Shown piece by piece: positions 27,042 to 38,347 of a stretch of 64,000 nt of DNA. The stretch's first letter is position 1. Every line of letters begins with the position of its first letter. Source of the DNA: Pholiota molesta (lineage: Eukaryota > Basidiomycota > Agaricomycetes > Agaricales > Strophariaceae); assembly GCA_014925825.1 (NCBI GenBank), contig JACGCK010000022.1, forward strand, positions 1 to 64,000, read 5' to 3'. Under the pieces are notes generated by a model. It made no database searches, had not been told where the DNA came from, and worked only from the letters and a program-made list of their open reading frames with translations. The translations under genes and the position numbers were made by a program.

Positions 27042-27392
27042 AGTTCATCTCGAGGATACTCGTGTGAGTGGTTTCCTAGCTGATCTTAAATTCTGCCAGG
27101 GATTACATGTTAATTCATTGAACGTCCAACAGTGGAGGGCTTTTGCGTGACAATAATACTTCGCAAATCGTTACAAAAGGTTGAACACTTGATAGTCTGT
27201 TTGAGTGATAGCAGCAAAAAGGAAAGCCAAATTAATAACACTATGAGCAGTAGGCCTGCTAGAGAAAATGGTCGGTGAGATTCAAATACCGGTGATGGTT
27301 CAAGTGTACTTGTTTGAGTACTAACTTACATCATGCTAGGAGTTCCAGACCCAGCTCGCCTACATATAAATCAAAAATGCATGCATTTGCAT

Positions 27393-27474
27393 GGCCGTGT
27401 GGCGAAATGGCATCGCGTCTGACTACGACTCAACGCGCATCAGGAGATTGCAGGTTCGACCCCTGTCTCGGTCA
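27393..27474 (+). tRNA. tRNA-Arg (anticodon ACG) with a 10-base intron
   Basis: The full cloverleaf can be drawn. The acceptor stem is GGCCGTG/CTCGGTC (one U-U mismatch and one G-U), the D stem is GCGA/TCGC, and the anticodon stem is TCTGA/TCAGG. The anticodon loop is C-T-ACG-A, then the intron ctcaacgcgc (27429-27438), then A. The variable loop is AGATT and the T arm is GCAGG-TTCGACC-CCTGT, with discriminator A at 27474. The intron sits after position 37, the canonical eukaryotic place. A and B boxes are intact (TGGCGAAATGG and GGTTCGACC). After A34-to-inosine editing it would read CGU, CGC and CGA. Confidence 0.9.
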
Positions 27475-27476
27475 TC

Positions 27477-27483
27477 TTTTTTT
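27477..27483 (+). terminator. RNA polymerase III terminator of the tRNA
   Basis: A run of seven T residues starts two bases after the discriminator base of the tRNA-Arg gene, the normal Pol III stop signal. Confidence 0.8.
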
Positions 27484-27627
27484 CCTGCTTCATAATTTCA
27501 AATTGAGATACAGAGCTAAGCGAACGTGTGTGCAATATGCATGTTTTTAAATTTTAACCCCGCAATGTACAGTATATCTTCCATTTGATCATCATCCCAG
27601 AGGTTTCCCGATAAACAATCACCAGTT

Positions 27628-29219
27628 ATGTCCTCTCTCGCCGGCAACGGATCGTATGGATCATTGGAGGAAGTGGCGTTTAAAGAAATCTTACATAGGG
27701 GAAGCCCCATCCTTGGTACATCAGTGTTGTTGGTCGAATCAGCGTTCCTTCTCACTGATTTGCACCTCTAGGAACTTTCGAAGATTGCCTAAACACTGGG
27801 AAATCTAGTGATTGGATGGCCAATGTTCCTAGTGATACGAAACTGGTTCATATGAACTTACCTGGAACGCACGACACATGTACTTGTAGGTATATTCATT
27901 CAATGTGAACAGAACGCTTCAGATATCCTGTTGTCAGGGAATTATACCCCACAAGTCCAGAAATCTTTGGAAAGACACACGGGCACGTCAGTGACCACGT
28001 TGATATCCTGCATTTTTGCGTTTGAATTGAACTGCTGCATTCCATTGGCCCAGTATACCCGACTCAACGGTGTATCGATGCCAACAACGTTCTATCTTCA
28101 AGATGCTAAATGATGGTATTCGGGTGTTCGATTTACGCTACGCATGGAATCCGGGACAAGACACCATTGGGTTCTATCACTGTGAGGCCCAAGGCTTCGT
28201 TGTATTCGAGGGCGGAAATTTGACGAGGATTGACACTGGCAGCATTGGCTCTTCTGAGCCCCACGACACGGATGGAAGATGTGTTCTTTGGATTCTACAC
28301 TTGGTTAGATAAACACCCCACAGAAGCGGTTCTCATTTCAATGAACTATGAACCTGGAAGCGGAACAAGAGATGATGCCAGGCTACAAGAACATCTGTAC
28401 AATATTTTAAACGGAGATTTAGCTAAAAGGTATTGGATTCAAACACGAGGAACTGTGAGTCGCCCTGTTATTCGGCCTTCATTTCTTATATTCATTTCTC
28501 TGCGAGTGTATTAGTTGGGGACGTTGGGCGAAGCGCGGGGAAAGCTTACGCTAATCCAACGATTTGATTTCAACAAGCTCCCCTCTCATCTAACAGAACG
28601 GATTGGGATCCATCTCGGTCCCAAACATTGGACGGTAAATGGGAAATCGATCGCGCTCACCTATAATACAGAGAAGGGGCTGGTTGCGTATATTCAGGTG
28701 TCTAGATTTGCTCCAGCTAGTAAAGAGATGTGTTGTACTGATTCCTTGCTGTCAGGACCACTACAGACTGCCCCCGTCACCTAATTCCAAAGACCCCCAG
28801 TCTTGTATTAACGAGAAACTTAGTGTTATTAAAGCTCACCTCGAGAGGGCCATTAATCAGAGTCTCGACCCGGATCAGCTTTTTATCAGCTTTGCCAGTG
28901 CAGCCTTCCGATTCGAAGAACCGACGTTGACTCCCAAGGCATGAATTTCAGTCCATTGTTTCCCTGCTTATGGTCTTACCTGATCGCGTTAGGTGTACGC
29001 TGTTGGGAACGGCAGCGAGATCTCCAAAGGAATTAATCATGAATTGCTTATATGGCTCCAGGCCAATCAAGGCAAACGATTTGGAATTATTTGTGAGTAA
29101 TGGAGCACGTTGATTTGATTATGATTCTGAACGATTCCGAGTCAGTTTTGGATTTTTACGATGCCGTCCCAGGACTGGTCGAAACGATCATCAGTCAGCG
29201 CGTTCATTCAAAGATCTGA
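27628..29219 (+). CDS. PI-PLC X-domain (PLC-like phosphodiesterase) protein, copy A
   Basis: A paralogue of the next gene, arranged tail to tail with it. The start at 27628 (MSSLAGNGSYGSLEEVAF) and the following splice give a continuous product with CLNTGKSSDWM, the catalytic-His motif HMNLPGTHDTCTWNY, and DGIRVFDLRYAWNPGQDT. LLSPTTRMEDVFFGFYTWLD, EAVLISMNYEPGSGT, LGTLGEARGKLTLIQRFD and DQLFISFASAAF follow, and the end is FLDFYDAVPGLVE. Eight or more introns are inferred; one (after LTPK, near 28940) seems to use a GC donor. Unlike copy B it has no signal peptide, so it may be cytosolic or its true first exon may be missed. Family members cleave phosphoinositides or related phosphodiesters; the C2 and Y domains of large PLCs are absent. 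Confidence 0.82.
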
Positions 29220-29314
29220 CCCTCTGCCTTTCCCAATATTTGTGACCTTTTAATTGCCTTGTAAATTAAATAAATGGAATTTCATCTATACAGACGTAAG
29301 GAAATAAAATAGGA

Positions 29315-30970
29315 TCAAAGCCCGATAGCTGCCTCGATGAGTCCGGGAACGCCGTCATAGAAATCGAACACTATTCGGAATCGCAGCACGTCAGTAACCC
29401 GAGAAAACGAATCGGCAAGCGAAGATGACATACTGATAATTCCAAATCTCTTGCCTTTGCGCGCTTGCAACCAAGGAAGCAGCCTTTGGCCCATTCCTTG
29501 GTTTCCCGCACCGTCGCCCAAAGCGAATATCTAAACGAGAGGCTAAGTCAGCACTGCCTCGATCTCAAAACATCACTCATACGGACCTTGGGTGACACAG
29601 GGGTGGTGTCATTGATAAACGCGGCGCTCGCAAAGCTGATGTACAGCTGGTCGGGGTTCAGATCGGGTTGCGTCGCATTCGTGAGATGCGCGGTCACCGC
29701 ATCGAATTTAGCATTAATGTATGCAGCTGTGCCTGAGCCGGAAGGAAGACTCCTCGTGATGGCGTAGAAATCCTGCACAAATATTACTGATTAGCACGAG
29801 ACTGCAGACGCGTCTGTGGAACGCAGGGATACTCGGTCGACATACCTCGATGTACGCGACTTGGTGCTCGGCGACGTTGTAGACCAGCTCGATGATCTTG
29901 CCATTGTCGGTCCAGTGCTGAGGATCCAGGGCAATCCCCATGCGCTTCGTCAGATTCGCGGGCAGGAGGGCGTTGCTGTATCGCTGGAGCAACGTGAGCT
30001 TGCCGCGTGCTTCACCCAACGTTCCGAGCTGCAAAGCGCGGTCATGAGTCAAATCAGATCTGTCAACCATCGAGACCTGGACCCACCGTGCCGTTCACTT
30101 GGACCCAGTACTTCTGTGCGACAGGCGCGTTAAGAATATCGTAGAGCATCTCGTACATTTTGGAGTCCTCCGGCGTTCCGGTGCCACCTTCATGGTTGAT
30201 TGAGACCAGCACGGCTTCCGTGGGGTGGTTGTCGAGCCAGTTGTACAGGCCGAAGAACACGTCCTCTACACGGGTTGTAGGGCTTAAGAGCGCAGCAGCT
30301 AGAAATATTTGTCTCAGCACGATGATGGCATGCAAGGATAGAGATTTGGAACTTACAATGGTGAAATCCCAAGGTATCATTTCCAGGGTTGTAAGCGACG
30401 CGAAGATCAAACACTCTGATCCCTTCGTTCAAAGATTGTAAAATGGAATGTTCCTGGCAGCGATAGACTTCAGCAGCTGCGATACTATATAGAAAACGGA
30501 GCACGTCAATTAGGATCAAAATGTTGGTAGATATTCCTTACGGTCCAGTATAACGAAGCAAAGATGCTTGAGTCGCGTCGGAATAATTCCCTGCGCCAAC
30601 TGTTTGAGGAAATTGTCAAGATAGATATGGTATATCAACTCACAAGTCGAAGTATCATGGGTTCCGGGTAGATTCATGTGTACCAGTTTGGTGCTATCGG
30701 GAAACTTTGCCATCCAATCGCAAGTCTTCGCTGACTTCGAGCAGCCTGCGTCGATTCCTATTGCGATAGAACTTAAGTACGAATATCACAGAAACATATA
30801 AGTAAGAAAAGACAGTACATACCTGCAATTGGGGCCGCCCGCTGCGCGATGTCATCAAGCGCTTGTTGAGTCAAGAAAGCTTGAGAAGAGGGCTTAGGCC
30901 CCGCCCACGCTGAAGACACGCATGCCACGAAGACTAAAGCTGTAGAGATAGAGAGCTTTGAACCAAACAT
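29315..30970 (-). CDS. Secreted PI-PLC X-domain (PLC-like phosphodiesterase) protein, copy B
   Basis: The start at 30970 gives a clear signal peptide (MFGSKLSISTALVFVACVSS, Ala-x-Ala cut site nearby). The X-domain follows: CDWMAKFPDSTKLVHMNLPG with GTHDTSTW (catalytic His), EGIRVFDLRVAYNPGNDT, LLSPTTRVEDVFFGLYNWLD, EAVLVSINHEGGTGT, LGTLGEARGKLTLLQRYS and DQLYISFASAAF, ending VFDFYDGVPGLIEAAIGL. An in-frame ATG 54 bases further upstream would mask the signal peptide, so 30970 is preferred. All visible exon phases close. It is clearly homologous to copy A along its length, with 95 bp between the two stop codons. Confidence 0.87.
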
Positions 30971-31581
30971 GGCTGTAGGTCCTAGGAGCTTAGCCTCGTT
31001 ATATCCGACGTCAAATTGTGTCAAAGGGCTCGTATTTAAAGCATCGCAGACTGGCCGGCGGGTTGAATGGTGTGGCGAACGGGCCTCCCGGAACGTTGGA
31101 CCGCTCCAGGACCGTAGAGAACACTGTCAAAGGCGCCAAAACATGGTTCTATCGATGTCTTCGTTTCCTGTGGCACATGCGCCCGTCAACGAACGTTGGA
31201 TGGGAAAAAAGGCACGAAAAAGATGAAGGTTCCGTTTCTCAGTTGTGGTATGCTGGTTGGATGCGGGAGATTTTCGACGCAAAAAAACGCTTTGAATAAT
31301 TTGAATATGGGGCGCACATGCCTCCCCTTCCCACGATCTTTGGTATTTTGAGCTTTGTGTTGTTCCTGAGGATGTAGTTCTCCTTATACAGTATCTCATC
31401 TCAAAATCAGCCAGAATCTGGTAGTGCTTTGAAGACATGCGAACCTGGGAATTTTGGAAGTCCATCTCAGATCCGACACACGTTCCTTCTGCAGGCTGAA
31501 CTCAACTCTCAGAAGCCTTAAGAATACCTCGTCACGATGCCAGGCAGCGGTTCGTGTTAGCCTTGAAGAATCTCTTTGGCC
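30971..31581. other. Divergent promoter region
   Basis: Spacer between the secreted PLC-like gene (-) and the acid phosphatase gene (+). A TATA-like tatttaaa lies about 60 bases from the PLC start (near 31030). No coding sequence was recognised. Confidence 0.4.
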
Positions 31582-33733
31582 ATGTTCAAGGTCTCTCTTT
31601 CAGTGGTCTTCACCGCTGCTGTAGCAGCCTCTGCAGCAATCACCCACTACCCACCTGCAGCAACAAACATCAACAATCTCACTTTCGCTCTGAACGGAAC
31701 GGGGGCTCCAGGCATCTTCACCTCTTCAGTCACTCCGGACGCCATCTATGGCACGTATAACTGGTGCAACATGCCTCATGTCAGGCAGCGGGAATACAAG
31801 TACGTTCTTGGTTATATGTTCATTGGGGTTCACTAATCCGTAATTCCATGGATATAGAACTCCGCCCAGACATTATGTTCTGCAATATGTAGAAGTGATC
31901 CAGAGACATCACAAGCGCACGCCATATGCATCAAACACATTCTTCAAGGAGGACGTTTCCTGGTCTTGTGATGGTGCAGGAGCTGTATATGGAGGAACTT
32001 CGTGAGCGATGCGTTCTACGCATGATTCCTGCAGCGTCTTATGTCTTTCATGTCCGAAGTCCTCAGCGACGGGTCTCGCCTGTGCAGGTTAGTTTGAAAC
32101 GAACATACTCCGCCCGCCATTCACATTTTTCAATTTGAAAGTGGCAAGCATTCACCGACCTAGAAAACCCTTGGACAACTACAGTTGGTCCAGGTTTCGT
32201 CGGTAGCACGTACGATTGTCATTTGATAAAGCCAATATTGAGACTCTGACCCTATTCATCTCTAGATGCCAATTTCCGCAAATTACGGACGGTGGCCTCC
32301 AAGATTCGATCACCCATGGATCCGTATGTTTTAGATTCCATTCCATATATAGCTATGGTCTTACCAATAACGGTCCAGGATCTTCGGGAAGTCTATGGAT
32401 CCCGACTTGGCCTTGGAAATAACTTGGACACATCGAAGGCTCAAATTCGTGCGTTTGTAATGTTTGTCATTTTTCATAGCCGCAACTTGATGAATTTTTG
32501 ACATAGGCGTAACGAACAACGTTATCACGTCACAAGTGGCCTCAGGCCTCCTCGCAGGACTCTTCCCGAAGTCAGATCCCGCATTCGCAGCTGTCAAAAT
32601 CCAATCCTCGGCGTTTGATTCCTTGGAGCCTACGTACTCATGCCCTACGGCCTCGAAATTGCGCTCAGATTATACGACTGGGAGCTCCGGCCAGGCTTGG
32701 CAGGCGCATCTTACTGAGGCCGCTTCTCTTTATTCCAAATTGGACGCAGTGTCAGGAATTTCTCCGAATGACAACGCAAGCTGGCACACGAGCTTTGACC
32801 AGTAAGTTCTATGACTGCTATGGTTTTGCAGCTTCTGACTATTGCTCCTCAGCTACTACGATAACCTCAGTGCGAAGCTATGCCACGCAAAGAAGCTTCC
32901 TTGTAGTTTGAATGACACCTCTGTTTGTGTAACTCAAGACGAGGTCGGCTCTTATTTCTCATAACGCTCATGCTTATTTCTCATGGCGTTCGATAATAGG
33001 CGAACACGGTCTTTCGCTTGGGCAACTGGGAGTATTCATATCAGTTCCGTGATGCTCCCGCCTCTGCACAATATTCTGCTTTGAAATACGGCGCATGGGT
33101 TCTGGAACTCAAATCCCATTTGCAAGCGAAGGTCAATGGGACATCACAAGTACGTCTCTTACGCTCAAAGTCTGAAGAAAAGACCATCGACTCATCAATG
33201 CTTCCTTTGTAGATCAAATATTTCCACAACGTACGATGCTATCATCCCTCCAAATTGAACGCTTATTCACGCCTAGTTACAGGTCGCTCATGATGGCTCT
33301 ATGTCTCCTCTTCTTGGATTTTTACAGGTTGATCAAATGGTTTGGCCTGGAATGTAAGCATTCGTCATTTTCTTATTTTTTTTTCCCCCATAATTTACTT
33401 AAACTGTCATCTCATGTTGCAGGGGATCTGAGGTGAGCCATGACGTTATTTAGTTTATGCTGAGCCAGAAAATTTACCTATCCCTTAGATTGTGTTTGAA
33501 CTTTATACCTCGAAGTCGGAGAACTTTATACGTGTTCTATGGGGAGGTCAGCCAATGAAGACGTCTACCCCGCTAGGCGTTCTGGACATGATCCCACTTG
33601 CATCATTCTTCTCTTGTATGTCTCTTACATATAGTGATATGTATCCCTTTATAATTGACTTACGACTGGATTTACAGATATCGACACGGCAATTGGCAGC
33701 GCCAATGATTTGTTCAGAGGTTGTAATCAATGA
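31582..33733 (+). CDS. Secreted histidine acid phosphatase (clade 2, acid phosphatase/phytase-like)
   Basis: A phosphomonoesterase of the histidine phosphatase superfamily. A signal peptide (MFKVSLSVVFTAAVAASA) is followed by NWCNMPHVRQREY and the catalytic R-H-x-x-R-T-P motif in VIQRHHKRTPYASNTFF. Later come WQAFTDLENPW, GPGFVGSTCQFPQITDGGL, DLREVYGSRLGL and VTNNVITSQVASGLLAGLF. The proton-donor region is VAHDGSMSPLLG (His-Asp), then MVWPGMGSEIVFELY, and the end is SYIDTAIGSANDLFRGC. About ten introns are inferred. One phase does not close near 31990-32035, where the text ASYVFHVRSPQ is offset by one. The stop is at 33731-33733. It is probably a secreted phosphate-scavenging enzyme; the substrate is not defined by sequence. 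Confidence 0.85.
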
Positions 33734-33823
33734 AGATACAGTCCACTATATTTATAAATATAAATTGATATTTGATCGGGTTGAATAAAATATGTTGTAC
33801 AGAGTGACTTGTGGTCCAGGTGC

Positions 33824-35538
33824 TCAGGAAGGGAGCGGCATTTCGCTCCTTGCAGCCGCCTGTCCACTTTTCTTGGAGAACAAACCAGTTGAAGTAACTG
33901 AGGAGTTTCTAGCGACAGATTGCATGACAACACGCTGAGCCTGTAGATCGTGGCGTTAAACAACGATTCCTGCACGAGTCCACAAAATCTACTGACCTGA
34001 CTTTGACTCATCTGCTGACTCTGGACAAGGAACGAAGGGACTGCAGCTGATACAGGGACTGCTGCTGGGCTAGGAGCGGGCGCTCCAAATAAGCTCGCTC
34101 CCGTCGGTGCTATTCCCCCTCGTGCCCATGGCGCGCCTGGGGTCGGCCTCGCCATCGGAAAAGGAGCTGACGTAAATCGAGGAGGGGCGCCGTAGCCTGG
34201 CGCAGATGGTGCCATGGCTTGCCACTGAGGCAGGATTCGGGGCTCTGCGATCTGTGAGAAGTCGTTAATCAGTATACACACTGAGCTGATAGTGGGCTGC
34301 ACGCTTACCACTTGAACCTTGCCTCGGGCGGCTGCTAGGGTACTGGCGCTGCTCCAAGCCCTCTGATTGCCCATAGCAGCTTCACTCTTGACGTAGACGT
34401 CTTCCATGACGACGCTGTTGATCTTCTTCCCTTTGGCTTGCATGAACTGTTGCAAATTATCCGCGACCTTCTCTACGGGCATGGCGTTGGAGTAAACGTC
34501 GTCGATGATGACTTGCTCGAACTCTTCGATGAGTTTCTCGGTCTCGATGGTCTCAAGTGCCGTTCCGACAATGAAGTCCCCAAGTTGGTTAGCAAGGAGC
34601 AGGGGGAAAACCTGGCCGCTGTGAGAAACTACGTCAGTTTAATGCCAAAATCTGCGGAGAAGGGAACTGAGTACCCAGTAATTCGAGTCAAGGCTTCGTA
34701 GAAATCCACTGCATGCTATTAACGTGGTTAATACTACACTGGATTATGAGAATGAAGCACAGGGTCTACCTTATATTGAGTACTGAGAGTAGGTTCGCAG
34801 GCAATAACAAACTGGCAATAAATCAATTATAAGGTTCCATAGCATCTCGAATGAAAGGATGAACTGACTTACCAACGTTATGCCTCGCTCAGCCATTTGT
34901 CGGGCGATCACAAGAGGATCATTTTCTGCGCAAGAACGAATATTAGAAATCAAGATATAATGTGAAGTCTACATGCAAAACTTACGGTCAGGAGAAGCGC
35001 TAAACCCATCTCCCATCTCACCCAGTCCATGAGGAGGAGCATCCGTAATAAGGATGGCCAACTTCACCGCCTTCTCAGCCCACTTCGTATTCAACGCATC
35101 AGCAATCGCCGCAGTCTGCGCTTCGGGCCCATCGCCGCCCCCAGACGCAACCAACTCAGATAGATTCTTTTGCATCACATCAATGTCATTCGTGAACCCA
35201 AAATTCTTCGTGACATAGGTCCTGTCTTGCGGTGGGTGGTCGCGGAAGGCGATGAGGCCGAAGCGTATGAGCGACCTGTCGAGTTGCCCTGTGGTAGATA
35301 TCTTATTGCAGATGTCACGGATGGCCTTTCGGGCGGCCTGGATGTAGGGCCCTTGGCTGCCTGTGGTGTCTTGCAGAAAGACGATATCACTATCAAGTGA
35401 TTAGCATGAGAGGTATATGGTACGCTGATGGCAACGACCAACTCACAGTGGCTTGTTACTGGGAGTGGCACCATCTGGCTCTGGAAGGCCCGTAGACGGG
35501 CCAGCAACTGGTTCAGTTGGCTGTGGAAGGGATACCAT
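33824..35538 (-). CDS. von Willebrand factor A-domain protein, copy A
   Basis: The start at 35538 ([19 protein letters not shown]) leads into a vWA domain. The metal-ion site motif is [19 protein letters not shown] (D-x-T-x-S form), then [33 protein letters not shown] and [65 protein letters not shown] and [12 protein letters not shown] follow. A Pro/Ala-rich linker (near 34100-34230) precedes a conserved tail [16 protein letters not shown]. The domain resembles the vWA part of alpha-kinase VwkA proteins, but no kinase domain is present here. The tail is off frame by one base near 33940; correcting it moves the stop to 33824. The gene is convergent with the acid phosphatase, with about 90 bp between stops. 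Role unknown, likely intracellular. Confidence 0.78.
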
Positions 35539-35959
35539 GTTTTAAAGTACAACGGGAAAGGTATTAGATCTTAAGGATGAGGACGAAGTGGGACAAGGGT
35601 TGGCGGTGGGGTTTATTGTCAAAAGCCAGGGGAACCTCTTCTACTAAATCCTCTGCGGAGGAGCTGCGGCCCCGCCAAGGATGTCTTTGGCGTTCTGACT
35701 CCACGATGGTAAAGACTATCCGTTGTAAGCAAGATAGGCGCTGAAATGCAGTGCACTGTCAAGGTGTTATCTGGCAATGTGACCTGTGTAGGCCTAGGAC
35801 CGCCCAATTATAAAAATACATTCACAGACATAGACCATCAGAGTGTTGTAAGTCCTTCGTAGCGAAGTCAAAACCCAAAGTTCTTATGAATTATATAAGG
35901 AGAATATGATATGACAAAGAAGAAACTTACGATGCTATCATACATCCGAAAACATCTAC
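35539..35959. other. Intergenic region
   Basis: A 421 bp spacer upstream of vWA copy A and downstream of the CMD/hydrolase fusion. It contains an imperfect palindromic GC patch (cctctgcggagg, near 35650). No gene was seen. Confidence 0.4.
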
Positions 35960-37767
35960 TTAGAACGATCCTAAAAAGTGTCCTAGATAATCACAGAATT
36001 TAGAAGGTGAATCAATCATGGGAAGGTGACCAGCCTTCTCAATTTCCATGAACTGCACTTGAGTTGCTTTATGATGACCGTCTTTGAGGCGGTCGTTCCA
36101 CTTCGTACATAAATCTTGTAGTCCTTTCCCAACCTTGCCTCCCCCGTCAAGGCTGCCTGCAAGCAAAAGAACGTGCTCGACAGGACTGTCAAGCAAGCCA
36201 CCCGCGCCGAGAACATCATAGTCGCCTAGCGCCCGCGCACCATGCACGAACCCCATCACGTCCGTGCGCGTAATCATATCTTCTACCCAACGGGCTTGCT
36301 TGTCGCCCTCAGCACCAGGATGACATGCCGATCCGGGAGGGAACCAGCGGGGGACAGTGGCTTTTGCGAGACGGTTCATACCTGCGCTCTTCGCGTGCTG
36401 GTCCACATCAGGAGTTGGTTCGGATCCATCGCGCACGAGGCGGATTCTGTCTTCCCAGGCCACTTTGTTCCCTGCAGGCGTGCGGGGGGCGGTATCGCAG
36501 GCGACGATACTCTTCGTCTTTCCGGCGTGCGCCGCAGCGAAGGCTAGAGCAGCTGCGCCACCCTGAGAAACTCCGATGACTGCGTGGACTGGGGTCGGGA
36601 TCGATAGTGCATCGAGCAGATTGGCTACGTCGTCCGCAAGAAGAGGAATCGTTGCTAAGCGTTCTTCAGATTCTCCTACAGATGGAATAGTGGATAAGCC
36701 GTGTCCTCGTTGCGAGTGAAGTAAAATGTTGTATGTTGTCGCTCCTGACGAAGGAAGGTCAAGCAAGTGTGGAATAATATAGTTCCACATTGTCCAGTCA
36801 GTCAACAGCGAGTTCATGAACACCAGCCAAGGCGCAGATGGAGATGTAATGAGGGTGATGGCGTGTATTGTCTGCGTTGGATTTGAGGAAGGAGGAAAGA
36901 CCGGAAGAGCAATGAAATGCTAACGTAAATGAAAAGTTAGAAATCATATAGGCATTGGATACAAGAATGTTCATGTCTTCAAAGGTTCTAGGGCTCTTAC
37001 TAGAGCAGGAAAACCGAAATTGAAGCACGATAAACAGAAAACCGATTGAACACGTACCTCTTTCTTATCAACAGGCCATGGTACCTCCACATCCGACAAT
37101 CTAGCAACATCGGTCGCCACCAGGAATCGAGACACCATATTGTACGAAGCCACCACCATTACCGCCTCCACATAGAGATCATCCGTCTTCGCCTCCGCCT
37201 CATCAGGGGACATCGATGGATTGGCCTGTATCGCCCAGCTCTTGAGCTGCTCTTTGAATCCCTGTATAATGGCCATGGGGACGCGGATATCGCGCGTGCT
37301 GTAATCGGTATACGCCAAGGCGGCAGTCTGAAGACCATTGAGAAGCGTTGAATTCGGCGACAGGGGTGTTTGTGTATCGCGGATGATATATAATTGACCG
37401 GTCGACAGTCCTTCCTTGCGGCCAATCTCTTCGTGTTGGATCCATTCGAAGGCGGCATGATTAATCGCAGCTACGCGTAGAATCTGGTATGCTTGAGATA
37501 CAAAGGAAGAAACCACATAGAGCTAGCGTTACATACCATGGCTTCTCGGATCTCGCCCGGAAGTTTCCCCCCAGTCCTAACAGCTCCCAACAAGCTGCTG
37601 TAGCCACCAGCGATTGGTGGTACATGGAGTAGGTTTTCATCGAGCGGGGTAAGGCCGCGAGCGCCACGCCGTTCGCGAATGGCATCGGCGTAGGGGTCGG
37701 TGCCTGGAGGAGGGTTTCTCCCTGGGACGACGCGTGATTTACCGAAAGGTAAGTCGGATGGTGCCAT
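35960..37767 (-). CDS. Fusion: carboxymuconolactone decarboxylase (AhpD-like) + alpha/beta hydrolase
   Basis: One reading path encodes two catalytic domains. The N-terminal half (start MAPSDLPFGKSRVVPG) is a carboxymuconolactone decarboxylase/AhpD-like helical domain: LPGEIREAM-ILRVAAINHAAFEWIQHEE across an intron, then LYVEAVMVVASYNMVSRFL. It has no Cys-x-x-Cys peroxidase pair. After VDKKE a phase-0 intron joins to HFIALPVFPPSSNPTQ and then SAPWLVFMNSLLTDW, the start of an alpha/beta hydrolase. That domain has nucleophile elbow GVSQGG, acid AGSLDGG and catalytic His in KAGHLPMIDSP. The nearest known logic is the beta-ketoadipate pathway, where bacterial PcaL fuses enol-lactone hydrolase and decarboxylase in the opposite order. 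Aromatic catabolism is therefore likely but not proven. No frame break is seen. Confidence 0.82.
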
Positions 37768-38347
37768 GTCTCTTGCAGATGCTAACGTCAGAAACTCTTG
37801 AAGCGTGAGGCCTTGAAGAGATGAAGGATGAAGGATGAGATCGATGAGAGAATGCCGGTTGTGCCAATTACCGCGGCCGACCACTAGAATTTGTCCTTCC
37901 GCCCAAGTCTGGTGACCTCCTGACGCGTAGTAATCCGAAGTCCAGAGACTCAGCTATCCTAAGCTATCATCGAAGGACGAATGCACCAGATAGATAAGCA
38001 GTCCAGCAGAGCCAGTATCCAATATTTGGTGTTCCAAGTATTCGGAGCTCTTCTTCAAACGTCGTGGTCGGAAAGATCGAATCATTGGCGTTGTGCACTG
38101 GAGGAGAGCGTCACAAATTGTGCCGATTATTCACCACCGTCCAGTTTTTGGAATAAAGAGAAATACCATCGCATATTGCAGTGTTGTGGATAAGAAACGC
38201 TAGCAGGTAGACGTCTTTTCAACTTTATAGGTCGTGGTTGTAGATCAAATGAAAAATCCCTTGGAGTGACCGAAATTGTGACCGACGTAATGCACAGTCA
38301 GCGCAACATTCAAATCTCTCCAACTGTTCTCTTTCTTGAATCTTATC
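37768..38347. other. Divergent promoter region
   Basis: A 580 bp spacer between the CMD/hydrolase gene (-) and a membrane-protein gene (+). Open frames here are short and motif-free, so it is presumably regulatory. Confidence 0.4.
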
